64,000 bases of DNA from Corythucha ciliata (taxonomy: Eukaryota > Arthropoda > Insecta > Hemiptera > Tingidae), in contig CM075941.1 of the NCBI GenBank assembly GCA_038030265.1, forward strand, positions 18,476,001-18,540,000, given 5' to 3'. The position numbers were made by a program, and so were the translations under genes. The notes beneath the pieces are model-generated. The model was not told where the DNA came from. It saw only the letters and a program-made list of their open reading frames with translations, and did not search any database. Shown here piece after piece: positions 43,858 through 55,639 of the stretch; the first letter of the stretch is position 1; each line of letters begins with the position of its first letter.

Positions 43858-44032
43858 CCCTTACCTCTTCATGGCTACGCTTCACAAACCGCAACACGAC
43901 TTCTGACTCCTGCTGAATTTATTTGTTTTTGACGTTCTGTCTCAACATGGCAATTATTATTAATAGGTATTCTAAAATTATGTCATAATTCTGTTTCAGG
44001 CAGGAAGAACCGACCATCGCTCAGAACAAAAA

Positions 44033-44485
44033 ATGAGTTATTCGCCCTTTTGTCCAGTGTGCAATGTCGAAGGAATAAGTACTATCACGACATGGAAAGT
44101 TCACTTGCGGACGCATGAAAACAACGAAATTATCGACGCCCTCTTAGAAGTGTGGTGGTCTCCTGTTCCTAGCTTTTATGATGCAAACCAAATGCTAGTG
44201 ACTCTAAAGATGCCCATCCATCCATACAGACAATTGAATAAAATAACCGAGTGTCCTGTCTGCGGCACGTTTCGGTCGGGTAATAAAACGGAAAGGAGGG
44301 CTCACTTGGAGGCGCATCCCATAGACGAACTTATCGAAGCCCTCGCACAACGGTTGCGTCCTAATTCTCCTACTCCTTCTACTTCTAGTCCATCGGAACA
44401 AGAGCGAACGCAACAGATTGAACAGGCAATGGGCCCAAGAGAACACGATTATGCGATGGACACGTCGTCACGTATGTCAATTTAA
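44033..44485 (+). CDS. Small protein with two C2H2-like zinc fingers, 150 aa
   Basis: The frame opens MSYSPFCPVCNVEG. Two similar modules follow: CPVC...WKVHLRTH (about residues 8-29) and CPVCGTF...RRAHLEAH (about 74-96). Both are C-x2-C spaced to H-x3/4-H, and each is followed by a matching helix (EIIDALLE and ELIEALAQ), so the protein is an internal duplication. A Ser/Pro/Gln-rich acidic tail ends in SSRMSI. A TTTCAG acceptor lies 35 bp before the ATG (about 43,998), suggesting an upstream non-coding exon. No named family recognised; nucleic-acid binding is inferred from the fingers. It could be a host gene or part of an unrecognised element. Confidence 0.6.
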   Translation: MSYSPFCPVCNVEGISTITTWKVHLRTHENNEIIDALLEVWWSPVPSFYDANQMLVTLKMPIHPYRQLNKITECPVCGTFRSGNKTERRAHLEAHPIDELIEALAQRLRPNSPTPSTSSPSEQERTQQIEQAMGPREHDYAMDTSSRMSI

Positions 44486-44679
44486 CACACAGCCGGTCAT
44501 AACCCCCACCCAGGTTTCGAAGAGTTTCACCTATATGAGATTTGTTATACAGCTGCATGGCATTTCGTAGACTCCTGGGTTTTCGAGTTTTCTTTCATAT
44601 TTGACATTTATTAGGAAGCGATTTATTTTCCTTGATTGTTTTGAGGATTCAAAATCAGATCATTTAACAAAGTTGCTTC

Positions 44680-45100
44680 ACAGCTAAAATTCACAATAAC
44701 GCTAAAATCACTCATATTCACGGCTCAAATTAAGAAAAAGCGACAATTCGCAGCTGAAAATGGGAGAAATAACCGAATTGAGAGAAATTATATCATTCGG
44801 AGCTAAAATATCTGTGAAATTATAAGATTCTGCTTGTAAGCTGCAATTATAGCAGTGAACTAGCGATTTTCTCAATTTTACTGGCGGCCTGGTACTTTTT
44901 TCGATTTTAGCTCTGAATCAGTGAATTTGTTCAATGTTTTCCGTGAACGATCGCTTTTTCTCATTTTTAGCCGCGCATGAGCTACTCTTTTTCATTTAGC
45001 CGCGGCCTTGCCCCACTGACAGCATTTTTTTCCTCTAAATTTTAGCCGTAAAAGGGGCTGCCACAAACCGAGAGTATAATAGACGATTTCTTTTATCAAT
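44680..45100. repeat. Degenerate ~30-bp minisatellite, both orientations
   Basis: Up to about 44,860 the units read GCTAAAATTnAnnAAAAAGC. From 44,860 they read as the complement (CGATTTTTCTCAATTTTAGC). Same family as inside the hAT-like elements. Confidence 0.65.
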
Positions 45101-46290
45101 TCCGATCAGGGCGTTGTATTATAATTTTGCGGCTGATTATTCACTGAAACTTTCAATTGTGTTGCATAATATGTAGCACTGAAACTTCAATTTTGTGGCT
45201 ATGCTAATTCCTCTTCAAATTTAATTTCTATCTTTCCCGCGAAACATGCAATTCACGGCAGCTCCCCCCGCCCCCTCATCTAGCACGCTGAATTGGAGTC
45301 ATGGGGAGGACCGTTTTGAAAACTTCATCTGATAAAAAGGAACGTGTTAATGTCAATGATGACCGAACTAAATGAACTATTGCCTCCCCCCCCCCCTTCG
45401 TTTCTGAGGCAAAAATAGCTTGCGCGCTCGCTTTACCAGGGGTGGCCCAATAAATCTGCTACAATAAATCCCAATACATTTCATAAGATAAAAAGTGTAT
45501 TAAAAGCCGTGAAATTGCTTTTTTGCGTGAGATCGAGAAAATGGTTTTGAATAAGCCAACACTGCGATATTATTTTGTTTTTGAAAAGTGCCGGACCCCT
45601 GAAATTGCTTTTTGAAACGAGCCAACCTCGAAATCACTATTTTTGAATGCAACAGGGTGACAGACATATTTGTTTATGAGACAGGCCGGCAAGATTGGTT
45701 TGAATGGGCCAAAAATTCGCGAAATTACTTCTTAAATGCGACAGCTGTCGCGAAAAGCGAAGAGGTACGTATACAGGAGGAAACGTCAATGCTTGCACCA
45801 TGTTGAAGTACTAAGTACGACGAACCAAAATTACTATATGGACATAGGGCCGCAAACGCTTCGTTTCAGAGTTAGAGCGTTTTTGTTACTTTTTAAGCCA
45901 AACCACCTCTTTCCTACAAGAATCGTCTCTGATGCGTTAACCTTTCAAAATGGAACAAAGTGAGTGACATTTGTGTAAAGAGCGCAAAGTTTTGCTTTGG
46001 AAAACACTACACCAAAACGCATAAGTTGTCTTTAGGTATGTTTATTTATTACTTGAAAAAGCGAAAAAGAGTGATATTTAATTTTCGAGTGCCTTTCAGG
46101 GGTTATATTCACTAAACTCAGGGTCGAGCTACGACCAACAATAGGAAAAACATGCCCATTTTGTAAGCTTTCAATTGGTCTAAAAAAAATTGAAATCGGT
46201 ACATGCCAAGTAACGAGTAAAATATTCAATCAATTTCTAGCAAATTGCCTAGAAACCGACCAGCTGAAAATTTGAAAAATGTTTTGCTCG
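45101..46290. other. No gene seen
   Basis: Contains a C-run near 45,388 and loose GAAATTGCTTTTT-type repeats at 45,500-45,740. Short open frames show no domain. Confidence 0.4.
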
Positions 46291-47045
46291 TAGGGTAAAA
46301 GTTTACACTGTTCGCTTTTGCTCTTATTCCATTGCGGTTAACGGACATTGACCAACATCATAATTCTAATGGGACTGTTGGGATTGCCCGGTTTTGTTCC
46401 GTTGCGTTTTCACTCCGGTTTTGCGGGAAGGAGCCACCGCATCAAAAGTGTCCGGTGAAATAGGAGCGTTAAAAAAGGGAAGGGTTAGGGACAATACACA
46501 GTCCCCAATGGTCTTGTTGTGACCTGCCGGTTTCACTCTGTCCCGTTGCGGCTACGTTTCCATTCGTGACAGTTTTATCATTATTAGGGAGTTATTGCAT
46601 AGCCGTCTGACACTTAACGTTTACGGTTATGTGACGTCACCATAAGCGTAGCCGTTTGAGTCGGTGGAAAAAGAGTTTTTGCAAATTAAGAGTTGCGCTA
46701 AAATATGAACACATGGTAGGGCATAGATGCACTTAATTGCTTCAAATAAATTAATAAAACACCTCCTCATACTGGTCTTTAAACGTTTGTGACTAACGCT
46801 TAAACTAAAAATTTGAATTTTACGCTTATCATGACGTCACATAACCGTTAACGTTAACCGTCAGACGGTTATGCAATAACTCCCTATTAATGACTGATTA
46901 AGTAGAGCAGAGACTAAGCTGAACGGACAGCCCACGGAATTACAAAACGTGTGCAGTTCGAACAGCTTCACCGTACCTTTCCGTTTTTTGAAGAAAACGC
47001 AAACGCAACGGAAGAGCAAAAGCGGATAGTGTAAACTTACCCTTA
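46291..47045. mobile_element. Foldback/MITE with nested element
   Basis: AGGGTAAAAGTTTACACTGT at the left pairs with GATAGTGTAAACTTACCCTT at the right, and GCTTTTGCTCTT pairs next to it. A second element sits inside at 46,587-46,884. Confidence 0.8.
46587..46884. mobile_element. Nested MITE, 298 bp
   Basis: GGGAGTTATTGCATAGCCGT at the left pairs with ACGGTTATGCAATAACTCCC at the right. Pairing extends through GTTATGTGACGTCA. TATTA lies directly outside both ends. Confidence 0.85.
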
Positions 47046-47471
47046 ATTGGCAAGTACATCATGTGCGTGTATCCGGCTTTAATCGAGTAACTTTTTTTTA
47101 AAAAAACAAAAATGGCAGATGTTCCAAGCCCAAAATAATTGTCTGTTTGCGAACAGGTTGAAAATATTTTTGAGAAGTACTCAACATAGTTGAAGCCTCC
47201 TCTCACAACGGGATTTTGATTCCATTCTTCCGGGAAAAGAAACCGGAAATATCAGGAAAAGTGGCTCCTATATCTTCTTTTTTCACTGGCGGTGTGCAAC
47301 CCCCCCCCCCTGAGGTGAACATTTTTTATTCGCCCCCCCCCCCCCAAGCTTTAACAGGCCTTTCCTGTTGACGGCCAAGATCCTCTTCACCCCGTCACCT
47401 GTCTCTCTTTTTCGTAAGGTTTATTGGGAAAACTGTAAATTGAAGGCCTTTATTTGTAACCCACAACCAAC
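47046..47471. other. No gene seen
   Basis: Two C-runs at about 47,301-47,345. Otherwise unremarkable AT-rich sequence. Confidence 0.4.
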
Positions 47472-47686
47472 GATATATAAAAGAACTGGATTGCTCATCA
47501 CTGCTGATAAAGTGCAACCATCAAGAAGTGGATGAGAGGAGTGGGGTTTCACAATATTGAAATAATGACCGTGGTGTTGCCATAATTACACAAGGAGAGG
47601 GACGGGATTATTCATCCGGGGGCGTCACATCCCCTCGACGCCCCCAATAGGCCGTTTTGTGAGCAATCCATGTTTACATATCGTTG
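47472..47686. mobile_element. MITE, copy 1 of 3
   Basis: AACGATATATAAAAGAACTG followed by GATTGCTCA pairs with TGAGCAATCC and CATATCGTTG at the right. Other copies are at 49,858-50,060 (inverted) and 60,277-60,505. Confidence 0.75.
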
Positions 47687-48210
47687 CCCGCAACACAGCT
47701 CTGCACCATTTTAGTTGAAGAAAAAAGTTTGAAAACGTCCTTTAAACGAAAGTCAGAGCACGTTCTTCGTAAAGATTCAATAGGAAAGGCAACTGAAGTT
47801 AGAACAAGTATTGCGCTAGCCCCCCGCTAGTCTGCAGGACTGTCACTTTGCACTAAGCCCATTGACGTTTCCTCCCCCAGAAGGGGTGAGCCCTTCTGTA
47901 GTGAAGGGATGAAAAAGGGGGAGGAACAGAGTGAGAAGGAAGACAAGGCGCTTAGAAGAGTAAACTAGAACGAAATGTTAACAGTTGTTTGATGGTTGGG
48001 GAAGCCGAATTAAGGTGCACAGGATCAGGAAGTGTTTTTCAGCTCAAGGACTTGGTATCAGTGAGTCACACAATCATTCATATTTCTTTTGCATATTAAT
48101 TGTACCATGAAGGGAACCACGTCGTTTTAGCAATCACATTGAACAGAGGGCCAAACGCTGTAAGCGTTTTAAAAGGTTTAGTCGTGGAACGACAAACAAA
48201 TCCGAATTAT
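47687..48210. other. No gene seen
   Basis: Mixed sequence with an AAGGGGGAGG purine stretch near 47,915. No repeat boundary is found. Confidence 0.35.
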
Positions 48211-48372
48211 AATAGCATATTACGATCCAAGGGCGGTATGATACTCATTACGGTCGAGGGAGACAGAAAGTGCCCAAGGTGAAGCCTAAGCAGGTGTCGC
48301 CCGAGATTGTAATGAGGAATTCCGCCCGAGTGTTGTACGCTATTTGTTGTACAGCCGAAGTTCATAATTAAT

Positions 48373-48559
48373 AAGGCCCATATATACACGAGACATAAAA
48401 TTGCGACACTTATTGCGAGATTTGGTGTCAGACACTTTTTGAAAGAAGAAATAAGTATACGGGCCTTTACAAATCAAGTGTCAGACACTTTTCGTACAAC
48501 TTTTCAAAAGTGTCTGAGGGCAAAGTGTCGCAATTTTATGTTCCGTGTATACGGGCCTT
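48373..48559. mobile_element. MITE, 187 bp
   Basis: AAGGCCCATATATACACG at the left pairs with CGTGTATACGGGCCTT at the right, followed by the shared ACATAAAATTGCGACAC. It is absent from the copy at 61 kb. Confidence 0.85.
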
Positions 48560-48596
48560 CATAATGTTAATCATAAAAACCAATCTTTACGGGGGA

Positions 48597-49024
48597 GTTG
48601 AACACGTGTTTCCTCGACCCTCCCCCCTCCAAACTTACCTCGCCTACTCGGCGTTACGTAAATTATCGCCGTATTTCTGCACCAATTCTGGATTTCAAGG
48701 TCTCATTCAAATCTTCATGACATACCTCACAACCGTACGATCTTCTTTTTTCATATTTCACCCCTAAAATAACTGTAAAACGCACATAAACTTCTACCTT
48801 GAAAATTCACACTCTTTCGACGACTTATAAAGGAAAGCAAGATCGTACGGTTGTGCGGAATTTCATGAAGATTTAGGCCCATTTTCACCGACCCATATGA
48901 ATTTTGATACAAGTGTTTACATTGTAATCGTGATTAGTTGTTGATCTTGGTTTAAGAAGTTGGTGAAATCGGGCCTTAAATGATACCTTGAAATCCAAGA
49001 TTGGTGCAGAAATACGGCGATCAG
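48597..49024. mobile_element. MITE related to the one under the Gypsy element
   Basis: CGCCGTATTTCTGCACCAAT pairs with ATTGGTGCAGAAATACGGCG. GATCGTACGGTTGTG pairs inside. The CACCAAT..TGG arm and the CCTCGACC start match 4825-5118. It is absent from the 61-kb copy and contains the element at 48,876-48,975. Confidence 0.8.
48876..48975. mobile_element. 100-bp MITE with TTA duplication
   Basis: GGCCCATTTTCACCGACC and GGTGAAATCGGGCC form the ends. TTA stands at 48,873-48,875 and 48,976-48,978. Confidence 0.8.
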
Positions 49025-49083
49025 TTCAGAAGCTTTGTGCTATGCATCTGTGGAGTCTACTAAGCAAAGAAAAATTAATTCTT

Positions 49084-49473
49084 TCTTTTTTTCAATTTTT
49101 TCGACCGATCCTGCCGGCGTTTTTGTTTTCAGCGACGTTTCGTCGTTGACATGTGGTTTTAAATTTAAATTTAAAATCACATGTCAATAGAAACAAAAGC
49201 CAAACAAAAAGAAGACGCCTGAGGACGTCGAGAATCCCTCGACGAAACGTCGCTGAAAACAAAAACGCCGGCAGGATCGGTCGAAAAAATTGAAAAAAAG
49301 AAAGAAAACAAATCACTCGGGGGTCAACCATGAGCTAGCGTAAAAATACCGTCAAAACGCGGTATCTATGGCGTTATAACATTATTTGTGATAGAGCGTC
49401 CTTAGTTACAGCTTGCGTTAATTTTTTAACGCTAGTTCATGGTTGACCCCCTGCCTCCAAAATAAAAATAATT
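49084..49473. mobile_element. 390-bp insertion with ~15-bp direct repeat
   Basis: AAAAATTAATTC and the next few bases appear before (49,068) and after (49,474) the insert. The 61-kb copy has the site once. The insert holds two inverted-repeat units: 49,085-49,145 with 49,243-49,303 (61-bp arms, perfect by eye), and 49,317-49,452 (ends GGGGGTCAACCATGA). The long direct repeat is more typical of retroposition than of MITE insertion. Confidence 0.7.
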
Positions 49474-50060
49474 AAAAATTAATTCCTTCGAAAAATGAAG
49501 CATTTTGATAGGTTGCACGGACCCCACAGACGCATATCATATGGTTTGCTTAATAAACTGAAGTGAACACACACATTAGCCAGCCAATGGAAGAATGACG
49601 TAGCTGACGCAGAGAGAACTTTAATTGCCTCTCAGCGTAATTTGCAGTGCTTATTTTTGTGTTTTTCTGGCTAATGTACAATTTAAAAACAAAATTAGGA
49701 AAAACTATTATCAAAAAAACGACAAAAGACCTAAAAGAAGACGTAGCGGGCTGAAAGTTTTCTTAACGACCGGCGGGCGGAATAAACATCATGTCCCCCG
49801 CTCAAGGCTCTCCCAATACCAGCTACCAGTCTACATCATTAAACGTGGAGGACGCAAAGATATATAAACATGGATTGCTCACAGCGGACTGGAGGGGCTT
49901 GGAGGGGGTAGGTCGTTCCCCTGGTAAACAATCATCCTGTCCCTCTCGCCTTGTGTAGTTATAGCAACACGGTACTTATTTTGACACTCCACCCCTCTCA
50001 TCAACTTGAGAACTGAACTGATGGCTATTCTTTATCAGCAGTGATGAGCACGTGGACACC

Positions 50061-50536
50061 TATAAGGGGATGGTATTATAAAGACTGAAACTTTATCAAT
50101 ACCATTTACCAAACGCTACATTACAATATACTTGGAACGAGCCTAATTGACCATCGCGGTTTAGATCGACCCAAACAAACTAATTTTATGTAATTATTAT
50201 TATTATTATTTATTTATTAATCGCCGAGCTAGGAGCTCGCGATAAGGTGGAGATGCTGGGATCTGAGATCGAAGATTTGACATGCTTGTTGGATTGGGGC
50301 GGGGTGGCGGTAAAGGCTAAAGGATTCATACTTGAAAAAATAATTCGTTGGCTATCGAGTATTTAGGGATATTTCCTACTACCTGAATTTCAGTTCACTC
50401 TTTTCAGAGCCCCTCTATTCAACCTTGAACTGGTACTGGTACTACTTACTTGTGGGAGACAGAGTCACTCACTCTCTCCCTCTCCCTCTACACCCTCTTC
50501 TCTCTCATACATTAAACCCCAGCGTTTTATTCAGCT
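50061..50536. other. No gene; simple repeats
   Basis: A TTA microsatellite occupies about 50,190-50,220 and a TCTCCC-rich stretch 50,470-50,510. Confidence 0.6.
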
Positions 50537-52437
50537 CCATAAAGTTGTGGTAGCACATACGCGAATCAACTTGAAACCAGCATGATAGTTTTGTACAAGT
50601 TTTGTACCATTTTGTACAACCCAAAAAAAGTTTTGTATCAACCCCTAAATTGGTTAAATTCGAGAAAGTGTTGTGCTACTACAACTTTATGCTACCAACC
50701 AACCAAACGACGGCTACCACCGAAGAACCATCGTTCATCTTCGTTCATTGACCCTTCACCGGAAACTTTTTAAATTCAAGTCAAAGTATTTTCGTTTTTT
50801 CAAATAATTTTTTTTTTCATGCTTGACCACTTATTGCGTTTTATTCCCATCGAACCGGCCCGGAACGTTCCCGTTCAATTACTACTGATACCTGATAGTT
50901 TTGTACAGGCCAATTAGAGTTTTGTACCACCTTCAATTCCACGATATCAACCACATCAGGCCCACGAACGCTCTACAAAACTCTAATTGGCCTGTACAAA
51001 ACTCTACGGTATTGTTAGTGACGGAACAAGACCATTTCAGGTCTGTTCAATGGAAATGAAATGCACAGAATGGTCAAGGAGTCGTAATATGACCCATTTG
51101 AGCGTTCTTGGTCCTAATATGGTTGATATCGTGGAGTTAAAGGTAATACAAAACTCTAATTGGCCTGTACAAAACTATTAGGAATCAGTAGTTACTGATC
51201 AGGACTATTTCAGGCTTGTTCAATGGAAATGAAATGCTCAGAGTGGTCAATGAGTCGTAAAATGACTCATTTCAGCGTTCTTGGTCCTAGTGTGGTTATA
51301 TCTTGAAATTGAAGGTGGTACAAAACACTAATTTGCCTGTACAAAACTATTAGATATCAGTAGTGACTGAACAAGAACATTTCAGGCCTGTTCAATGGAA
51401 ATGAATTGCACAGAGTGGTTAAGGAGTCGTAAAATGACTCATTTGAGCGTTCTTGGGCCTAATGTCGTTAATATGTTGGAATTGAAGGTGGTACTATTAG
51501 GTATCAGTAGTGACTGATCGGGAACGTTCCGGGAAGGTTCGATGGGAATAAAACGCAACAAGTGGTCATCAAGTATGAAAAAAAAAAAAAAAAAAAAATC
51601 GAAATGCCCCATTTCGGTGTTCTATTTTAATATATAATGGCCTGCAAATCATGATGTTCAGTTGATAGCTTTTTCTTCAGATATTCTTTTGTTCTTTTGA
51701 ATATTTGATTTTGCGTATTGAATATATGTATTTATACTAGAGTAAATTACTTTAATGATTTCGAACACTTGATACATTTTCATGCATTCTCAATGATTTT
51801 AAAGACTGCTTTATTTTGTGTGTGTGGTGGGGGTGATGGCGTATCTTTTGTTCTTTATTCAGTGTGTATTTAACGAATTAACGATGAGCACATGCTCATC
51901 ACTTTGACTTGAATTTAAAAAGTTTCCGGTGAAGGGTCAATGAACGATGGTTCTTCGTTCACAAAACGTCTTATCAATTTTATGACTTCAATGGGTAAAT
52001 GTTCATGTTTTAAATCAAAATTTATGCTATTTCCAGGGTGGTACAAAACTTTTTAATGTGTGTACAAAATGATACAAAACTTAGGGTTAGTGTTAGGCGT
52101 TTCCGTTTTTTGATTTGGTCCAATTTACCAAAGCATAAAGTTGTAGTAGGTAGCACATAAATTTCTCCAATTTCTGAGGTGATACAAAACTCGCCGTGGG
52201 TTGTACAAAAGTGTACAAAACTCAGAGAAGCAAAATACACCCATTATGTGCTGATTTGATGAATGTGCTACCACAGCATAAAGTTGTAGTAGCACAACAC
52301 TTTCTCGAATTAAACCAATTTAGGGGTTGATACAAAACTTTTTTTGGGTTGTACAAAATGGTACTAAACTTGTACAAAACAATCATGCTGGTCTCAAGTT
52401 GATTCGCGTATGTGCTACCACAACTTTATGGAGCTAA
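50537..52437. mobile_element. 1.9-kb foldback with internal 173-bp tandem repeats
   Basis: CTCCATAAAGTTGTGGTAGC at the left pairs with GCTACCACAACTTTATGGAG at the right; the arms continue for about 160 bp. Further inside, 50,732-50,790 pairs with 51,905-51,952 and 50,823-50,899 with 51,496-51,573. The centre (about 50,985-51,500) is roughly three tandem copies of a 173-bp unit starting CCTGTACAAAACT. The motif TTTTGTACAA or its complement recurs throughout. No protein is encoded. Confidence 0.85.
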
Positions 52438-52894
52438 AAGCAGAAGAATAAAACATTCTTCTGCTAGCAAATTCACTATCCCATTCTCGTAATCTCGTTG
52501 AATTGAAATTAACGCGCTGAACGCTTATGTTTAAAAAAAGAGAGGGGGTGATGATGATCTATATCAATAAAATTGAATCAATCATGAAAACTGTGTAGCG
52601 TTTTTCCGACTGTGAGCTTGGAAATCCTCCCGCCCCTCACTGATTGCACGTTCGCTCTGATGCCGGTCTAAACAAACTTTCAAGTTTCGCTAAAAGGTTA
52701 CACCGTCTCTCTGTTTTGTTTTTTTGTTTGGCTACAAAACGCCTTACGGTGATCATTTATCACACTTAGGTCCGCTTTAACAATTTGTCGATTACGAAAG
52801 TTAAAGGACTCATTAAGACAAATCATCTGCGAACTATAACGAAATATTTAGCAGAAACAGACAAACAGATGAAGTTTTTAGCAACAACATATAT

Positions 52895-54355
52895 AGTCCA
52901 GTCAAATCGTATAAAAAAAATACCATACGTGGACAAAAATCTCGTCTTTGATTTGTCCACTTTATTCTATGTTTTTTGGTGTGAGGAACACGAATCTGAA
53001 GAGATGCAACAAAATTTCCTTGTGCGTTTTGAGAAAATCGCGAAAAACTGATAATTTTTGGCACTTTTTTTAGTTTTTCGCTTGCAACAGCTCAATGAAG
53101 CATCCTACGGAAAATTGTACCCTGTTCTTTTTTGAAGAGCATCAAGTTCTGCGTCGAATCTTTTTTCATTTGTCACAATTGACACAGCCGTTTCGCCGGT
53201 ATTGATTTTTTTGAAATGGTCATTTTTAGTCGCTTTTGGCAAAATTGTGTGAAAAAATAAAAGTAGTTCAACTCTCAGTTGAGTGATGTAGGTAATCTCT
53301 GACGCTACCTATAGTACTGGTGATATGTTGAGTTTTAACATTTGTGGACAAAGTTGGTGGGCATAACCACTTTTTTTTAAAACAAAACCTATTTTCATCG
53401 CCCTGTACAGAATATTTTACGGACCCTCGAAAATTTGGCAAATATGGTTCCTGACCGTAAATTTCATTAGCTTTCACTAAAAAATAGTGCAATTTTCATC
53501 GGAAGCTTCGTTCGATAGTTATTGGCAAAAACGTTCGGCTGAAGAAATGAGTTAATGGAAAATTACTCATTTTCCGAATTTCCCACTGCGTTTATTGCCA
53601 CTTATCGGGTCTTTATAAAAACGCCATACATGACTCCTTATAGAAAATTCTATCAGCTTTCAGATGAGTTTCTTTAAAGTTTAATCGGATGGATAGTTTT
53701 TGAGTTATAGGCCGAAATGTGACAAAAAAAGTTTTTTTGCAGCAAATTTCAAATTGTTTGATGTTACGGCCCTGTCTTATGTTAATCCTCAAATGAAATT
53801 TCATATAATAGGTCTGATAGAAAATTCTATCAGCTTTCAGATCGTTTTTCATAGAAAAAAATTGGACTACTAGTTCCCGAGCTACTGGCAAAAATGCGCA
53901 GAAAAACGTGGTTTTGGGGCCGCTTTTTTTCGCGTTTTTTGTCGCATAACTGATACCACTGATTTTTCTAGTAGGTTTGAATGCTTTTCACTTATGTAAA
54001 ATTCAATTCTGAACCACTTTGATTTCATTACATTTTCCGATTGGAATAGCCGTTTTTAAGTTGCTGCTGCCTTAGTAATTTTTATTAATTTTAACATAAG
54101 TGGCTAAAAATTACCATTTCAAAAAAATCAATACCAGTGAAACGGCTGGGTCAATTGTGACAAATGAAAGAACGATTTGACGCAGAATTCAATGCTTGTC
54201 AAAAAATGAGAGGGTAACATTTTCCGTAGAATGCGTCATTAAGGAGTTGTAAGCAAAAAACTGAAAAAAGTGCCAAAAATGAGCAGTTTTTCGCGATTTT
54301 CTCCAAACGCACAAGGAAATTTTGTTGGATCTCTTCATATTCGTGTTCCTCATCC

Positions 54356-54386
<31 letters not shown>

Positions 54387-54450
54387 GAATAAAGTAAAAA
54401 AATCGAAGACGAGATTTTTGTCTACGTGGAACTACCGTTTGACTGGACTA
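52895..54450. mobile_element. 1.55-kb foldback element
   Basis: The arms about 52,895-53,245 and 54,088-54,450 pair with many small differences (for instance TAGTCCAGTCAAA with TTTGACTGGACTA). The loop has repeats around AAATTCTATCAGCTTTCAGA. The right arm contains an A-run (54,358-54,384) not present in the left. Confidence 0.8.
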
Positions 54451-54520
54451 ATAAGGTGAATGTGTATAAGTGAAAAAAAAAGAAAGAAAAAAAAAAAAAA
54501 AAAAAAAAGAGGGGCTAAAG
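54451..54520. repeat. A-rich simple repeat
   Basis: A-runs broken by G, about 54,472-54,510. Length is likely to be uncertain in an assembly. Confidence 0.7.
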
Positions 54521-54880
54521 TAGACCGGGATCGAAAACAGATAAGCCATGGTCCGAAAATCAAAATCCTTCTAGATATGATTTTTTAAACATCTTTTTAG
54601 GATAACAACTATCCTTGACTAAATGCGAGTAACTCGCTTCCCAGCTGACTTTCTGCAATTTTTGACGATGGATTCGGGAGGAGCACACTCTTTTCTGTCA
54701 GGCTTCTCTATTTGCGTCAATAAATAATTACTTTCTGTGTCCTCGGCAGCTCCTCCAAGTTGTGCGAAACGGAGATTATTAATTTTTCAATAAAAGTCAA
54801 CCCTCACTTGTCCATACACTAAATCTACGCCTATAGACTTCCCATGGAGCGGAAAAACTTCTTCAACGTGTCCCTTTCAA
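54520..54880. repeat. Dispersed repeat, inverted copy of 36,470-36,830
   Basis: See the paired entry. The order of shared blocks is reversed and complemented. Confidence 0.75.
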
Positions 54881-55009
54881 AATTACTTATGAGCGTTTGT
54901 TTCATTAATTGGCGATTTTTTCGGCAGAAATGACAATGTTCCTTTTAGAAAAATTAGTGATTTTCCCATTCAAAATCGCTGGTTTTTGCCTGCAAATACG
55001 AACAATCCA

Positions 55010-55425
55010 TGCGAATTTCAGTATGCTAAAAATCATCAAAACCTCATCTGAAGCGGTCCTTGGAATGGAGCTGAATATGAACGCTCACCAAAGAATCAAA
55101 AGATATCGCTCCGGCAGCTGGCTGTCGTCGCAGTCGAATGGAGTGCATTTCAATAATACGAATTTCAGTAAATTGGCTATTATTTGGCAGAAATTGCTAA
55201 ATAAAAGTAGACAGTCACACTAAGTAGTAATTTTTGTCGAATAACCACAAATTAACTGAAAACGTCGAACTTCGCAGTAGAGAAATGCACTTTATTCGAC
55301 AGCCAGCTACCGGAGCGACATTTTTTGATAGCCATTTTTGGTAGGCTGGTAGGCGTTCACAGTTGGTTACATTGAACGGACCACTGCAGGTGAGGTTTTC
55401 ATGACGCTGAGCATATTGAAGTTCA
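55010..55425. mobile_element. Old foldback, ~95-bp diverged arms
   Basis: GAATTTCAGTATGCT and TCAAAACCTCATCTGAAG pair with the complement near 55,380-55,424 at moderate identity. Confidence 0.6.
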
Positions 55426-55639
55426 CATCGATCGAGTATGTTGAAAATGGCTGTTTAGCCGAAACCGGTCCAATAAATATATTAACTGCGGGAGAGGACT
55501 TATTTTCCTTTTGATCTCGTTGGTACCCCCTTACTAACGAAGTTGTTGGTTACAGACACGTTTATCCACGACTTTGGGAGATTCTGTGAAATGTCGTTTT
55601 TCAAAGGAACCAGTCCCGCGAAATTGCTATAGGCTTGCT

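Larger units (their letters stand above)
48212..50060 (+). repeat. Repeat block, inverted collinear copy at 60,277-61,285
   Basis: Matches the complement of 60,277-61,285 in order: the ATTACGATCCAAGGGCGGTA block first, then GTTCAGAAGCTTTG, TGAAGCATTTTGATAGG, GCGTAATTTGCAGTGCTTAT and lastly the 47-kb MITE family. The copies differ by insertions: 48,373-48,559, 48,597-49,024 and 49,084-49,473 here, and 60,896-61,038 there. Confidence 0.8.

Noticed and set aside
43966..43998. A 33-bp intron before the zinc-finger gene (AG|GTATTC to TTTCAG)
   Set aside because: Too short for a normal spliceosomal intron; the acceptor probably pairs with a donor further upstream.
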